Translations under genes and position numbers: made by a program | The notes under the pieces: model-generated | Database searches by the model: none | What the model was told of the DNA's origin: nothing | What the model saw: the letters and a program-made list of their open reading frames with translations, nothing else | Source of the DNA: SHLQ01 sp033344795 | GTDB taxonomy: Bacteria; Actinomycetota; Acidimicrobiia; Acidimicrobiales; SHLQ01 | Assembly: GCA_033344795.1 (NCBI GenBank) | Contig: JAWPMS010000001.1 | Coordinates: forward strand, 3,472,001 to 3,536,000 | Reading direction: 5' to 3' | DNA length: 64,000 nucleotides | In this document: positions 53,244 to 61,215 of the stretch, in pieces | Position numbering within the stretch: position 1 is the first letter of the stretch | Layout: the number at the start of each line of letters is the position of its first letter

Positions 53244-55489
53244 GAGGTCGCCTCGGGATCTCGCGTGTTGGCGAGGGCGAGGACCCCAAGCGCCACGGTG
53301 GCAAGCACGACGACTTCGCCCAGAGTGTCGAGTGAGCGAAGGTCGGTGAGAATCACGTTGACGACGTTGTTGCCGCCCCCTTCCTCAACCGATGCTGTGG
53401 TGAGGGCATCGAGCGGGGGTGTTCCGGTTGGGTTGGCCGACGCCGCAGCAAGGCCGAGCGCGACCGCTGTTCCACCGAGAACCGAGACGATCAGGCGAGT
53501 CGAGCGCCATGCCCCGGTGACCGGCGGGAAGCTGCGAGAGAGATGTCCGAGGCCGATGACGAACCCAACGACGATGATCGTCTCGACCAGTAGCTGTGTC
53601 AGTGCGAGATCTGGTGCGCCGTGCACCACGAAGAGACCGGAAACACAGATCCCTATGATGCCCAGCGTCAGCGCAGCACCCAGGCGTGAGCCAACAAAGG
53701 CGCCAACAATGGCCGATACGACCAGGACGACGACGAGCAGACCTTGCATCGGGCTGTCCCAGAGTACGAGGTGATCTGTGGAGAGTTCGGTGAGAAAGGG
53801 GATCGTGGCGAGCGCTGCGGTCGCCGCCATCGTGGTGATGTAGACCGGCATCGAACCGTGTTGGACGCGTGCCGTGACCTGCCGCGACATGGAGAGAGTG
53901 CCGTCGATCACCGAGTCGGCTGTTCGCGCACCGACCGGCTGGGGCACGGACGAGGTAGCGCGCGAGAGCGCCCGGCCGGCCAGGGCGCCGACGGCGACGA
54001 CTCCCATGCTCACGGCCAAGCCCGTGGTGAATCCGGGCCAGCGCAACAACTCGTATTTGTCTGCGCCGGTGTTCAGTTCGATGGCCGCCGGGCGCACGAT
54101 CTCGTTGACGCCTTCGAGCCAGAGGAAACCAATGACGGAGGCCGCTGCGAGAAGTACAGCAGGCGCGGTCATGGCCCAGCGGCGAGGGCTGACCTCGGTG
54201 GAAGGGCCGGTACCAAAAACGGTGATCAGGAATCTGATGGTGTACGCCACGGTGAGCACCGCCCCGCCGACGACACTGACGACGCCGATCAGCTTCTCCG
54301 TGCCATCGAGGGTCAGGACGGCTTCGATCGCAGCTTCTTTTGCGGTGAAGCCGAGTAGCGGGGGAACTCCAGCCATCGAGAGGCCAGCGATCACTGCGAC
54401 GCCGAAGGCAATCGGCATCGAACGAGCGAGACCGCCGAGTTCATCGATGTCTCGTGTGCCTGTGCGAACGTCGATTTCTCCGACCACCAAGAAGAGTGCA
54501 GCCTTGAACAACGCGTGGGCAAAGAGGAGTGACGTGGCGGCGAACACTGCTTTTCCTGTGCCGAGCGACAGGAGCGTGACGAGGAGCCCGAGCTGGGAGA
54601 CGGTTCCCCAGGCCAAGATGAGTTTTGCGTCCCGATGACGCAACGCTCCTATGGCTCCCCAAAGCATCGAGGTGATACCGAAAAACAATCCCAACGATGT
54701 GAACGCCGCGACGTCGGCGAACGCTGAACCGGTGACGGCGAGGAGTAGAACGCCAGCCTTCACCATCGTTGCTGAGTGCAGATATGCGCTGACGGGAGTC
54801 GGCGCGGCCATCGCCCCAGGAAGCCAGACGTGGAACGGGAACTGGGCCGACTTGGTCGCCGCGCCGATCATCACAAGAACGGCAGCAATAGCTCCTTGCG
54901 TCCCGCTCACGGGTTCGAGGTCGGACAGAATCGCGGTTCCGGATGCGCTTCCCAGCACGATCAGGCCAGCGAGGAGTGCAAGGCCTCCGCCTCCGGTGAT
55001 CATGAGCGCCCGGCGCGCCGACGCAACGACCGACGCATCAGTGTTCTTGTGCCCGACGAGAAGGAATGAAGTCACCGAGGTGAACTCCCAGAAGATGAAC
55101 AGAGTCCAGATGGAGTCGGCCCACACCAGGCCGAGCATCGACGTCGAGAACGCGAGCAACGATCCTGAGAACCGCGAACCACCTGGAATCGATGGCGAAA
55201 AGTAGCCTGCTCCGTAGATGAAGACGAGCGTGCCGATTCCGGAGACCAGCACGGTCATCATGAGCGCCAGGGCATCGAGCTGAAAGCGCACGCCGATATC
55301 GAGCCCATCCACCCACATGAACTCGACCGCTTCCGGGCGCGCACCGTCGAGCAGCAGTTTCGTCGCATAGATGGTGGTGATGGCGGGGGCGACGGCTGCG
55401 GCGAGTAGTCCGTGCTGCATCGATGATCGACCGAGGGCGATGGCAGCGATGATTCCCCCCATGTGTGCTGCCATGAGGATCCAGATCAT
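53240..55489 (-). CDS. mnhA: Mrp Na+/H+ antiporter subunit A
   Basis: A 749-residue subunit related to NuoL. TKSAQFPFHVWLPGAM (with the conserved Lys) and SAYLHSATMVKAG are the proton-channel signatures. The C-terminal 170 residues contain the DUF4040/MbhE-type part that is characteristic of MnhA (GAPDLALTQLLVETI). With six four-base overlaps downstream it starts the seven-gene Mrp operon, a sodium and alkali tolerance system. The ATG at 55489 is used. Confidence 0.95.
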   Translation of the reverse strand: MIWILMAAHMGGIIAAIALGRSSMQHGLLAAAVAPAITTIYATKLLLDGARPEAVEFMWVDGLDIGVRFQLDALALMMTVLVSGIGTLVFIYGAGYFSPSIPGGSRFSGSLLAFSTSMLGLVWADSIWTLFIFWEFTSVTSFLLVGHKNTDASVVASARRALMITGGGGLALLAGLIVLGSASGTAILSDLEPVSGTQGAIAAVLVMIGAATKSAQFPFHVWLPGAMAAPTPVSAYLHSATMVKAGVLLLAVTGSAFADVAAFTSLGLFFGITSMLWGAIGALRHRDAKLILAWGTVSQLGLLVTLLSLGTGKAVFAATSLLFAHALFKAALFLVVGEIDVRTGTRDIDELGGLARSMPIAFGVAVIAGLSMAGVPPLLGFTAKEAAIEAVLTLDGTEKLIGVVSVVGGAVLTVAYTIRFLITVFGTGPSTEVSPRRWAMTAPAVLLAAASVIGFLWLEGVNEIVRPAAIELNTGADKYELLRWPGFTTGLAVSMGVVAVGALAGRALSRATSSVPQPVGARTADSVIDGTLSMSRQVTARVQHGSMPVYITTMAATAALATIPFLTELSTDHLVLWDSPMQGLLVVVLVVSAIVGAFVGSRLGAALTLGIIGICVSGLFVVHGAPDLALTQLLVETIIVVGFVIGLGHLSRSFPPVTGAWRSTRLIVSVLGGTAVALGLAAASANPTGTPPLDALTTASVEEGGGNNVVNVILTDLRSLDTLGEVVVLATVALGVLALANTRDPEATS

Positions 55490-55545
55490 CGGCGCAGTCT
55501 ATAAAGCGTTCGTCGGAATAAGCACTCTACGATAGGGCTTTCTTC

Positions 55546-55593
55546 GAATACACGATCTAATTGCTATATTATAAAGTATGTATTAGAGTATTC
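55546..55593 (+). promoter_or_regulatory. AT-rich promoter block before the sigma factor
   Basis: The 50 bases before the sigma gene are only about 26% G+C, in sharp contrast to their surroundings. TATAAA at 55570-55575 is a candidate -10. GAATAC (55546-55551) and GTATTC (55588-55593) form flanking inverted repeats. No convincing -35 was found, so promoter class is unknown. Confidence 0.4.
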
Positions 55594-55595
55594 CA

Positions 55596-56405
55596 ATGAG
55601 CTACAGAAACGAAACTCTCCGTCCGCTGCTCACCGCTGCCGATGAGCAGCGCCTTGCCCGAGTCCTGGAGACCGGACGAGAAGCGCTCGAACGGCGAGAG
55701 CGTGGAGCATCTCTCGCCGGTGATGACCGCCTGATTCGCGCGGGAGAACAAGCACGCGTGGAGTTCATCGAAGCGAACGTGCGCCTCGCGATCAACGTCG
55801 CATCGAAGATGGCTGCACCCGGTCACCTCGACCGTCAGGACATGATTCAGGACGGGATGCTGGGTCTGGAGCGCGCCGTCGACAAGTTCGATTGGCGCAA
55901 GGGCTACAAGTTCTCCACGTATGCCACATGGTGGATCCGCCAGCGGGTGCAGCGAGGCATGGAGAACACGGCATCGACCATACGGATTCCTGCGCACCGG
56001 GCCAGCGAGCTCCACGGGGCCCTGCGCGCCGTCGATGGGGACTTCGATCAGCTCAGCAACGAGCACGCAGAACTCGCATCGCGCTCTTCGCTGATCTCGC
56101 TCGACAAACCAATGGGTCATGACGGTGATGGCACTGTGGGCGACACCATCCTCGCCGACCATGGTGATCCTGAGGTCGAGGTCCTGAGCGAAACAACCCG
56201 GCTCGAGATCAGACGACTCCTGGATCGACTCGATGGTGAGAGCCGACACGCGGTCGTTCTGCGATTTGGCGTGGACGGTGACGAGCCCATGACCTATGCA
56301 GCGATTGGCCGCAAGCTCGGTGTCGGCACCGAAGTTGCGAGGCGTCGCGTGATCCGAGCACTCGAGTCGCTGCGAGGACCTGCACGGCCGCTGGTCGCTG
56401 CGTGA
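55596..56405 (+). CDS. Alternative sigma-70 family factor
   Basis: A 269-residue sigma factor with region 2: DRQDMIQDGMLGLERAVDKF (2.1-2.2), and YKFSTYATWWIRQRVQRGM (2.3-2.4). Region 3 begins RIPAHRASEL. Region 4 is LRFGVDGDEPMTYAAIGRKL then GVGTEVARRRVIRALESL. The recognition helix is divergent from the primary-sigma VTRERIRQIE, so it should read a different -35 element. No region 1.1 is present, as in group 2/3 factors. It has an unusually AT-rich promoter and is followed by two small winged-helix genes. Confidence 0.85.
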   Translation: MSYRNETLRPLLTAADEQRLARVLETGREALERRERGASLAGDDRLIRAGEQARVEFIEANVRLAINVASKMAAPGHLDRQDMIQDGMLGLERAVDKFDWRKGYKFSTYATWWIRQRVQRGMENTASTIRIPAHRASELHGALRAVDGDFDQLSNEHAELASRSSLISLDKPMGHDGDGTVGDTILADHGDPEVEVLSETTRLEIRRLLDRLDGESRHAVVLRFGVDGDEPMTYAAIGRKLGVGTEVARRRVIRALESLRGPARPLVAA

Positions 56406-56440
56406 AGTGAGCGAGTGAAACCCACGGATTGGAGCCTCAG

Positions 56441-56722
56441 GTGAACCAGAACTGGACATTTCTCACCAACCACGGGCATGTCCTCCTTGCGCTGTACCGC
56501 AACGGCGATCTCCGGCAACGTGAGATTGCCCGCCTCGTCGGAATCACCGAGGGTGCCGTCCATCGGATCCTGGCCGAACTGGAGGATTGCGGATACATCG
56601 ACATCGAACGGGTTGGCCGGAGAAACAACTACAGCGTCAATCCTGCGCTCGGGTTCCGCCACCCCGTGGAGGAAGGCCACGCCGTCGGCGAAGTGCTCGA
56701 ATGCCTTGCACCAAGGCCGTAG
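56441..56722 (+). CDS. Small winged-helix protein, paralog A
   Basis: A 93-residue MarR/IclR-like winged helix: NWTFLTNHGHVLLALYRNGD, then RQREIARLVGITEGAVHRIL (recognition helix) and ERVGRRNNYSV (wing). No ligand domain. The GTG at 56441 has GGAG six bases upstream. It lies 36 bases after the sigma gene. It is about half identical by eye to the protein at 56792-57088. Confidence 0.75.
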   Translation: MNQNWTFLTNHGHVLLALYRNGDLRQREIARLVGITEGAVHRILAELEDCGYIDIERVGRRNNYSVNPALGFRHPVEEGHAVGEVLECLAPRP

Positions 56723-56791
56723 CCAATCTGCCGAGGGATGGTGATTGGGGTGCTTCAAAGGCGGCATTGAAATAGCTATCATTGGAAAGCG

Positions 56792-57088
56792 ATGTTGACT
56801 GCACCTGAAACCAAGCTCCCTTCTTGGACGTTTCTCACGAATCATGCGCACGTGTTGATTGCGATCAGTCGCAACCCGGAGATTCGCCAGCGCGACATTG
56901 CCTATGCGGTGGGCGTGACGGTCGGCGCCGTACAGCGCATCGTCCACGAACTCGAGGAGAGTGGCTACATCCGAACCGAGCGTGTCGGACGGCGAAATCG
57001 GTACCACGTGTTGCACGACAAGCCTCTTCGGCACCCCCTCGAAGATCAGCACACCGTGCGTGAGTTGATCACCACGCTCGACCAATAG
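56792..57088 (+). CDS. Small winged-helix protein, paralog B
   Basis: A 98-residue paralog of the preceding gene. SWTFLTNHAHVLIAI, RQRDIAYAVGVTVGAVQRI and ERVGRRNRYHV correspond in order to the paralog A motifs. The DNA-binding helix differs (AVGVTVGAVQ against LVGITEGAVH), so target sites may differ. The two sit in tandem after the sigma factor, suggesting a local duplication. Confidence 0.75.
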   Translation: MLTAPETKLPSWTFLTNHAHVLIAISRNPEIRQRDIAYAVGVTVGAVQRIVHELEESGYIRTERVGRRNRYHVLHDKPLRHPLEDQHTVRELITTLDQ

Positions 57089-57114
57089 GTCAGGGGTTGC
57101 GCTTCTCGCCCGTG

Positions 57115-57897
57115 CTAGGCATGTTGAGATCGTGATACGTCATCGATGAACCGGCTGAGCTGGGCGGCGACAACCTCTCCGGCTTCGAGCAAGATCGAGT
57201 GTTTGACGTTTGGAAGGATGACCAGCTCTGAATTCGGCAGTGCGTTGTCGATGAGCTGATTCAGGCGGGGGTTGCATCCGCCGTCGTGCTCGCCCGTGAG
57301 CACCAACGACGGTGTCCGAACCTCGTGGAGCCACGGCGCCATCTCGGTGGTGGCATAGACCCGAAACACGTTGAGAAAGACGTCTGCATCTGTTGCGATC
57401 ACCTGGTCGAGCCGACGCCGGACGATCAGCGGGTTCGCTTCGATGAAGTCGTCCGTGTACCAGCGGTCGACCAGGGTTTCGAGAACGTTTGCGATGCCTC
57501 GGTCCTCCATGGCGGTGACGACGGCGTTGACCTTCGCCCTGTCATCCTCGGTTCTGAATGCGGCCGTTGAAAGGATGCCCAGCGACAGGCAACGATTGGG
57601 ATAGAGACGGGCGTAGGCCGGTCCGATCATGCCGCCGAGAGAGTGTCCTGCGAAGTGGGCGCGTTCGATGCCCAAGTGATCGCGCAACTCCTCGAGGTCC
57701 GCGACCAGCTCGTCCAGCCCGAACGGGAGAGCGGTCATTGGCGACGTTCCGTGGCCACGCAGGTCGTAGGTGATCACCGTGAAGCGTTCGACCAGGGTGG
57801 GCATCATGAAGCGCCAGGTGTCTCGCGCTGCGCCGATTCCGTGTATCAGAACCAACGGTGGTCCGCTTCCTTCGATGCTGTAGTCACACATCACCAT
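57115..57897 (-). CDS. Alpha/beta hydrolase
   Basis: A 260-residue alpha/beta hydrolase. LVLIHGIGAARDTW gives the oxyanion hole, GHSLGG the nucleophile Ser, GEHDGG the Asp and VKHSI the catalytic His. It resembles carboxylesterase and 3-oxoadipate-lactonase-like members. The ATG at 57897 has GGAGG seven bases upstream; the longer frame lacks this. The substrate is unknown. Confidence 0.85.
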   Translation of the reverse strand: MVMCDYSIEGSGPPLVLIHGIGAARDTWRFMMPTLVERFTVITYDLRGHGTSPMTALPFGLDELVADLEELRDHLGIERAHFAGHSLGGMIGPAYARLYPNRCLSLGILSTAAFRTEDDRAKVNAVVTAMEDRGIANVLETLVDRWYTDDFIEANPLIVRRRLDQVIATDADVFLNVFRVYATTEMAPWLHEVRTPSLVLTGEHDGGCNPRLNQLIDNALPNSELVILPNVKHSILLEAGEVVAAQLSRFIDDVSRSQHA

Positions 57898-58000
57898 TGC
57901 GAGCCTCCTGGAGCTGGCGGTCAGTCTGCCCGCCACAGGAAAACTCGTCCACCTCGACAACCGGAGTGATGTGCGAGACTTTGCACCAGGAGGATGGCCG

Positions 58001-58888
58001 ATGGCACCAGACAAGGCGCTCGCTGCTCGGCTCGAACAACGAGTCCGCGAGCTTCCTGTACTTCCGACGGTCGTCGGTCAGCTGATGGTTCTCGACCGCG
58101 AAGCCGAAGGGTATTTCGAACGGGTGCTCGAGCTGATCGAGTCCGATCCGACCTTCGCTGCCCGAATGATGTCGGCTGCGAATGCGGCATCGAGTTCTCC
58201 CGCGAACCCCATCAGTTCTGTACGGGCTGCTCTCGCTCGGCTGGGAAGCAGCGGTGCATCGTCGATGATTTTGGCGGTCGCGGTGTCACGCGTGTTCATC
58301 CCGCGCGATCCCTGGGAGAAGAGCCTTTGGCGGCACGCGTTGCAGGTGGCTGGCGCAGCCCGAGCGTTGACGGCGTATCTCGATGACGGATCCGAAGTTT
58401 CCGATGATGATGCCTACACAGCTGGTTTGCTCCACGACGTCGGGCGCCTCGTGATGTTTGGTGAGGCACCAGAGACTCTGCGAGAAATCGACGAGGGTGA
58501 TTGGGCAACCCCTGAGGCGTTGATCGAGGTCGAGCGGTCCATATGTGGTGTCACTCATGCTGAGCTCGGTGCGATGGCTTGCAGACAATGGGGGCTTCCA
58601 CCGTCGCTCACAGAGGTCGTGCTTCGTCACCACGAGCCTCAGTCCGACACCAAGACAGGGACCGTCGAGGCGTTGGTGGCCACCATCCGATTCGCGGACA
58701 TCGCCATGTTCCCATCCGCGTTGCCTGGCACGCCCGGGTTTGCTGATGCATCGCTGAGCGAGATCGAAGAGGTTCTGTTGCCGAAGGTGCCCGGAGGTAT
58801 CTCGGTTACGGCCGCGAACCTTCGGCGTCTGATCATCGAGACCGCGAGCGACGTCGATGAGACCTGTGTGGCGCTCGGGCTTGCTTAA
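58001..58888 (+). CDS. HDOD-domain signalling protein
   Basis: A 295-residue HDOD protein, a degenerate relative of HD phosphohydrolases. ELPVLPTVVGQLM (residues 16-28) opens the domain and LIESDPTFAARMM is the HDOD signature. GLLHDVGRLVMF retains an HD pair, more than in most HDOD proteins. It may link second-messenger or regulatory signals to partners. AGGAGG stands six bases before the ATG at 58001. It diverges from the hydrolase. Confidence 0.8.
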   Translation: MAPDKALAARLEQRVRELPVLPTVVGQLMVLDREAEGYFERVLELIESDPTFAARMMSAANAASSSPANPISSVRAALARLGSSGASSMILAVAVSRVFIPRDPWEKSLWRHALQVAGAARALTAYLDDGSEVSDDDAYTAGLLHDVGRLVMFGEAPETLREIDEGDWATPEALIEVERSICGVTHAELGAMACRQWGLPPSLTEVVLRHHEPQSDTKTGTVEALVATIRFADIAMFPSALPGTPGFADASLSEIEEVLLPKVPGGISVTAANLRRLIIETASDVDETCVALGLA

Positions 58889-59427
58889 CCCTTCGCCGCG
58901 TCGATCACCTCGGACAGGGGAGGTGTCTCGGGTAGGCCGATGAGGAACCACTTCTTGCCGTTGAATTGTGCTTCTGCGTATGGGCCCGGGGTTGGTTTCA
59001 GGGCTGGGGGAGCGCCCTTGGGAAGTTTGTCGGTCAGCGTGGCTGCAGCGAGCTCGGCAACAGGGATTTCAAACGTCGCTTTGTGGTCAGCGAGCGCGCT
59101 TCGGCCCTGCACTTCGTAGGAAGCGGCGTTTTCGGCGATCTCCGCTTTGTACTTGTCGAGGATTTTGCCGCCGGCAAGCTTGCCCAACCCGGCGCCCGCA
59201 ACCGTCTCCGCATCGAGCATCGCGGCCTGCCGTTCGAGCCGATCTGCTCCCATTCCCCAGCCGTTGGCCGCCATGCCGAGAGCGAGGTAGTCGGGTTCCC
59301 AATGCGCACCACCGTTGCCGAGTCGTCCGAACCACGCAGTCGATTCGTCTATCTCGACGAGATACGTCTGCGCGAAACTCGTGATTCCCTTCTTCCACGC
59401 AACAAGCACCGTCCGCATCACGACCAT
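58885..59427 (-). CDS. Conserved hypothetical protein
   Basis: A 180-residue protein that I do not recognise. It begins MRTVLVAWKKGITSFAQTYL, with a central GMAANGWGMGADRLERQAAM stretch and a C-terminal AEAQFNGKKWFLIGLPETPP. No membrane span or signal peptide is seen. The ATG at 59427 has AAAGG nine bases ahead. Its stop codon overlaps the convergent HDOD stop. It lies next to the palindromic element. Confidence 0.5.
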   Translation of the reverse strand: MVVMRTVLVAWKKGITSFAQTYLVEIDESTAWFGRLGNGGAHWEPDYLALGMAANGWGMGADRLERQAAMLDAETVAGAGLGKLAGGKILDKYKAEIAENAASYEVQGRSALADHKATFEIPVAELAAATLTDKLPKGAPPALKPTPGPYAEAQFNGKKWFLIGLPETPPLSEVIDAAKG

Positions 59428-59531
59428 TTGCACACCTTTCTTGGGGCAATCCGCCCCGACGACTTCCAACTGCCCTCACGGTACGTGAGAAGACAAGGGC
59501 GAGACTGACGCAGAGGCGTCAAACCGCCATT

Positions 59532-59580
59532 TTGAAAAAGGGGTCTGACCCCTTTTTCAAAAAAGGGGTCAGACCCCTTT
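59532..59580. repeat. Paired palindromic element (REP/BIME-like)
   Basis: Two palindromes sit head to head. The first, 59532-59560, has perfect 14-base arms around a single centre base (core GGGGTC-t-GACCCC). The second, 59562-59580, has 9-base arms with core GGGGTC-a-GACCCC. Each unit is the reverse complement of the other in its core, so the whole is also an inverted repeat. It lies between divergent genes, which argues against a plain terminator. A GGGGTC/GACCCC core is common in REP elements mobilised by RAYT transposases. Confidence 0.7.
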
Positions 59581-59617
59581 GCGTGTGGGTGGTCGTGGAA
59601 AGCGCGACAATGGCCGG

Positions 59618-60364
59618 GTGATTGCCTCGTTGCCGATGTACGACAGACTCGAGCTGACCGAGGCGCACGGCCGATTCTGGGAGTTGATCAGGCGCGAGCT
59701 CGAAGCGCTGGGGGTGGCCGGTCCGGCATCCCTCAGCCGAGGGGTCTCCGATCTACTCGGACACTGGAGATCTCCGGACCTGGTGCTCAGCCAAACATGC
59801 GGCATGCCATATCGGCTCGAGCTTCGCGATGCTGTCGCCCTCGTGGGAACACCTGACTACGGGGTAGAGGGCTGCCCGCCCGGTTACTACCGAAGTCTGT
59901 TCGTCGCACGAACAAGTGACGAGCGTTCGTCGCCCGAGGAATTCGCGTCGGGGACCTTTGCCTTCAACGAGACGATGTCGCAGTCGGGATACAACGCCGC
60001 AAAGACCCATGTTCACGCGATGGGCTTCTGGTTTGCTCAGGAGCGGCAAACCGGCGGGCACGTCGCGTCGGCGCACGCGGTCGCCCGAGGTAGCGCAGAC
60101 ATCGCTGCCATCGATGCCGTCACCTGGCGCTTGATGCAACGCCACGACCCGGTTGTCTCCGCTCTTCGCGTTGTCGATGCCACAACGCCGACTCCGGGAT
60201 TGCCCTACATCACGTCCGTGCGCTCCGACGCCCACGTGATCTTCGCTGCCGTGACGCAAGCGATAGCACGCCTCTCTCCACAGGATCGAGGTGCGCTTGG
60301 GATTCTCGGGCTGGTCACCATTCCCGACGAGGACTACTTGGCCATACCGACCTCAGCGGGGTAA
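59618..60364 (+). CDS. PhnD-like periplasmic-binding-fold protein without signal peptide
   Basis: A 248-residue protein resembling phosphate/phosphonate-binding PhnD proteins. LPMYDRLEL near the start, QTCGMPYRLEL and GYYRSLFVAR in the middle and FNETMSQSGYNAAK are the family features. No signal peptide or lipobox is present, so it may be cytoplasmic or use another export route. The GTG at 59618 is used. No transporter genes adjoin it. Confidence 0.65.
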   Translation: MIASLPMYDRLELTEAHGRFWELIRRELEALGVAGPASLSRGVSDLLGHWRSPDLVLSQTCGMPYRLELRDAVALVGTPDYGVEGCPPGYYRSLFVARTSDERSSPEEFASGTFAFNETMSQSGYNAAKTHVHAMGFWFAQERQTGGHVASAHAVARGSADIAAIDAVTWRLMQRHDPVVSALRVVDATTPTPGLPYITSVRSDAHVIFAAVTQAIARLSPQDRGALGILGLVTIPDEDYLAIPTSAG

Positions 60365-60450
60365 ACCATCGAGGCGGACACATCGTTCCTTGGAACCGAT
60401 CCGTCCTACACTCATCGCCCTCGGCCTCAGTCAATGGATTGGTAGAACGC

Positions 60451-61185
60451 ATGTCACTGTGGGAGGCGATCTTTCTCATTGTCGGAGGGTTCGCCGCGGG
60501 GGTCATCAACACGATGGCAGGCGGAGGATCCGCCCTCACGGTTCCGCTCCTGGTGCTCGCTGGGGTGCCCGGAACGATGGCAAATGGATCGAACCGAGTG
60601 GGCGTGCTCACGTCGAATGGTGCAGCCGTTCTGGCATTTCTTCACTCGGGCGTCGACACGATCCGACGCGCGGCACCAATTCTGCTGCCGACGGTGGTCG
60701 GATCGCTCATCGGTTCGTTCGGCATCAGTCAACTAGCCGACGACACCTTCGAGACGGTTTTCGGATTCCTCCTGATTCCCATCATCATCTTGACGATCTT
60801 CAAGCCGAAGCCTGCGATCGATGCTGAACCATGGCCGAAAGCCGTGATCTTGCTTGTGTTCTTGGGTGTGGGTTTGTACGGAGGTGCCTTTCAGGCAGGT
60901 GTTGGCCTCGTGATGCTGGCCGCGTTGACTCGTGCCGGGTTCGATCTCGTGAGCGCCAACAGCGTGAAGGTGCTGATCAACCTGACGGTCACCGTTATTG
61001 CGCTCCCGGTCTTCATCATCCAGGGCAAGGTCATGTGGTTGCCCGCCATCATTCTCGCCTTGGGGTACACCGTCGGCGGGTGGGGCGGAGCGAAGATGGC
61101 GGTGCAGGGAGGCGAGCGGATCGTTCGCGCCTTCATGATCATCGCCGCTTTGGGACTCGCAGCTCGCCTGCTCGGGATCATCTGA
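60451..61185 (+). CDS. TauE/SafE-family permease
   Basis: A 244-residue membrane protein of the TauE/SafE sulfite/sulfonate exporter family, with about eight helices. GFAAGVINTMAGGGSALTVP and NGSNRVGVLTSNGAA are the first repeat motif, and QAGVGLVMLAALTRAG the second. Members export sulfite, sulfoacetate or other organosulfur anions, so a link to the DMSP region is conceivable but unsupported. The ATG at 60451 is chosen. Confidence 0.8.
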   Translation: MSLWEAIFLIVGGFAAGVINTMAGGGSALTVPLLVLAGVPGTMANGSNRVGVLTSNGAAVLAFLHSGVDTIRRAAPILLPTVVGSLIGSFGISQLADDTFETVFGFLLIPIIILTIFKPKPAIDAEPWPKAVILLVFLGVGLYGGAFQAGVGLVMLAALTRAGFDLVSANSVKVLINLTVTVIALPVFIIQGKVMWLPAIILALGYTVGGWGGAKMAVQGGERIVRAFMIIAALGLAARLLGII

Positions 61186-61215
61186 TCTCGACGAGTCGTT
61201 CGTCGCTCCGATGCC

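Noticed and set aside
59532..59580. Simple rho-independent terminator
   Set aside because: It lies between divergent gene starts, so no transcript is expected to end there; T runs are present on both sides as a result of symmetry.
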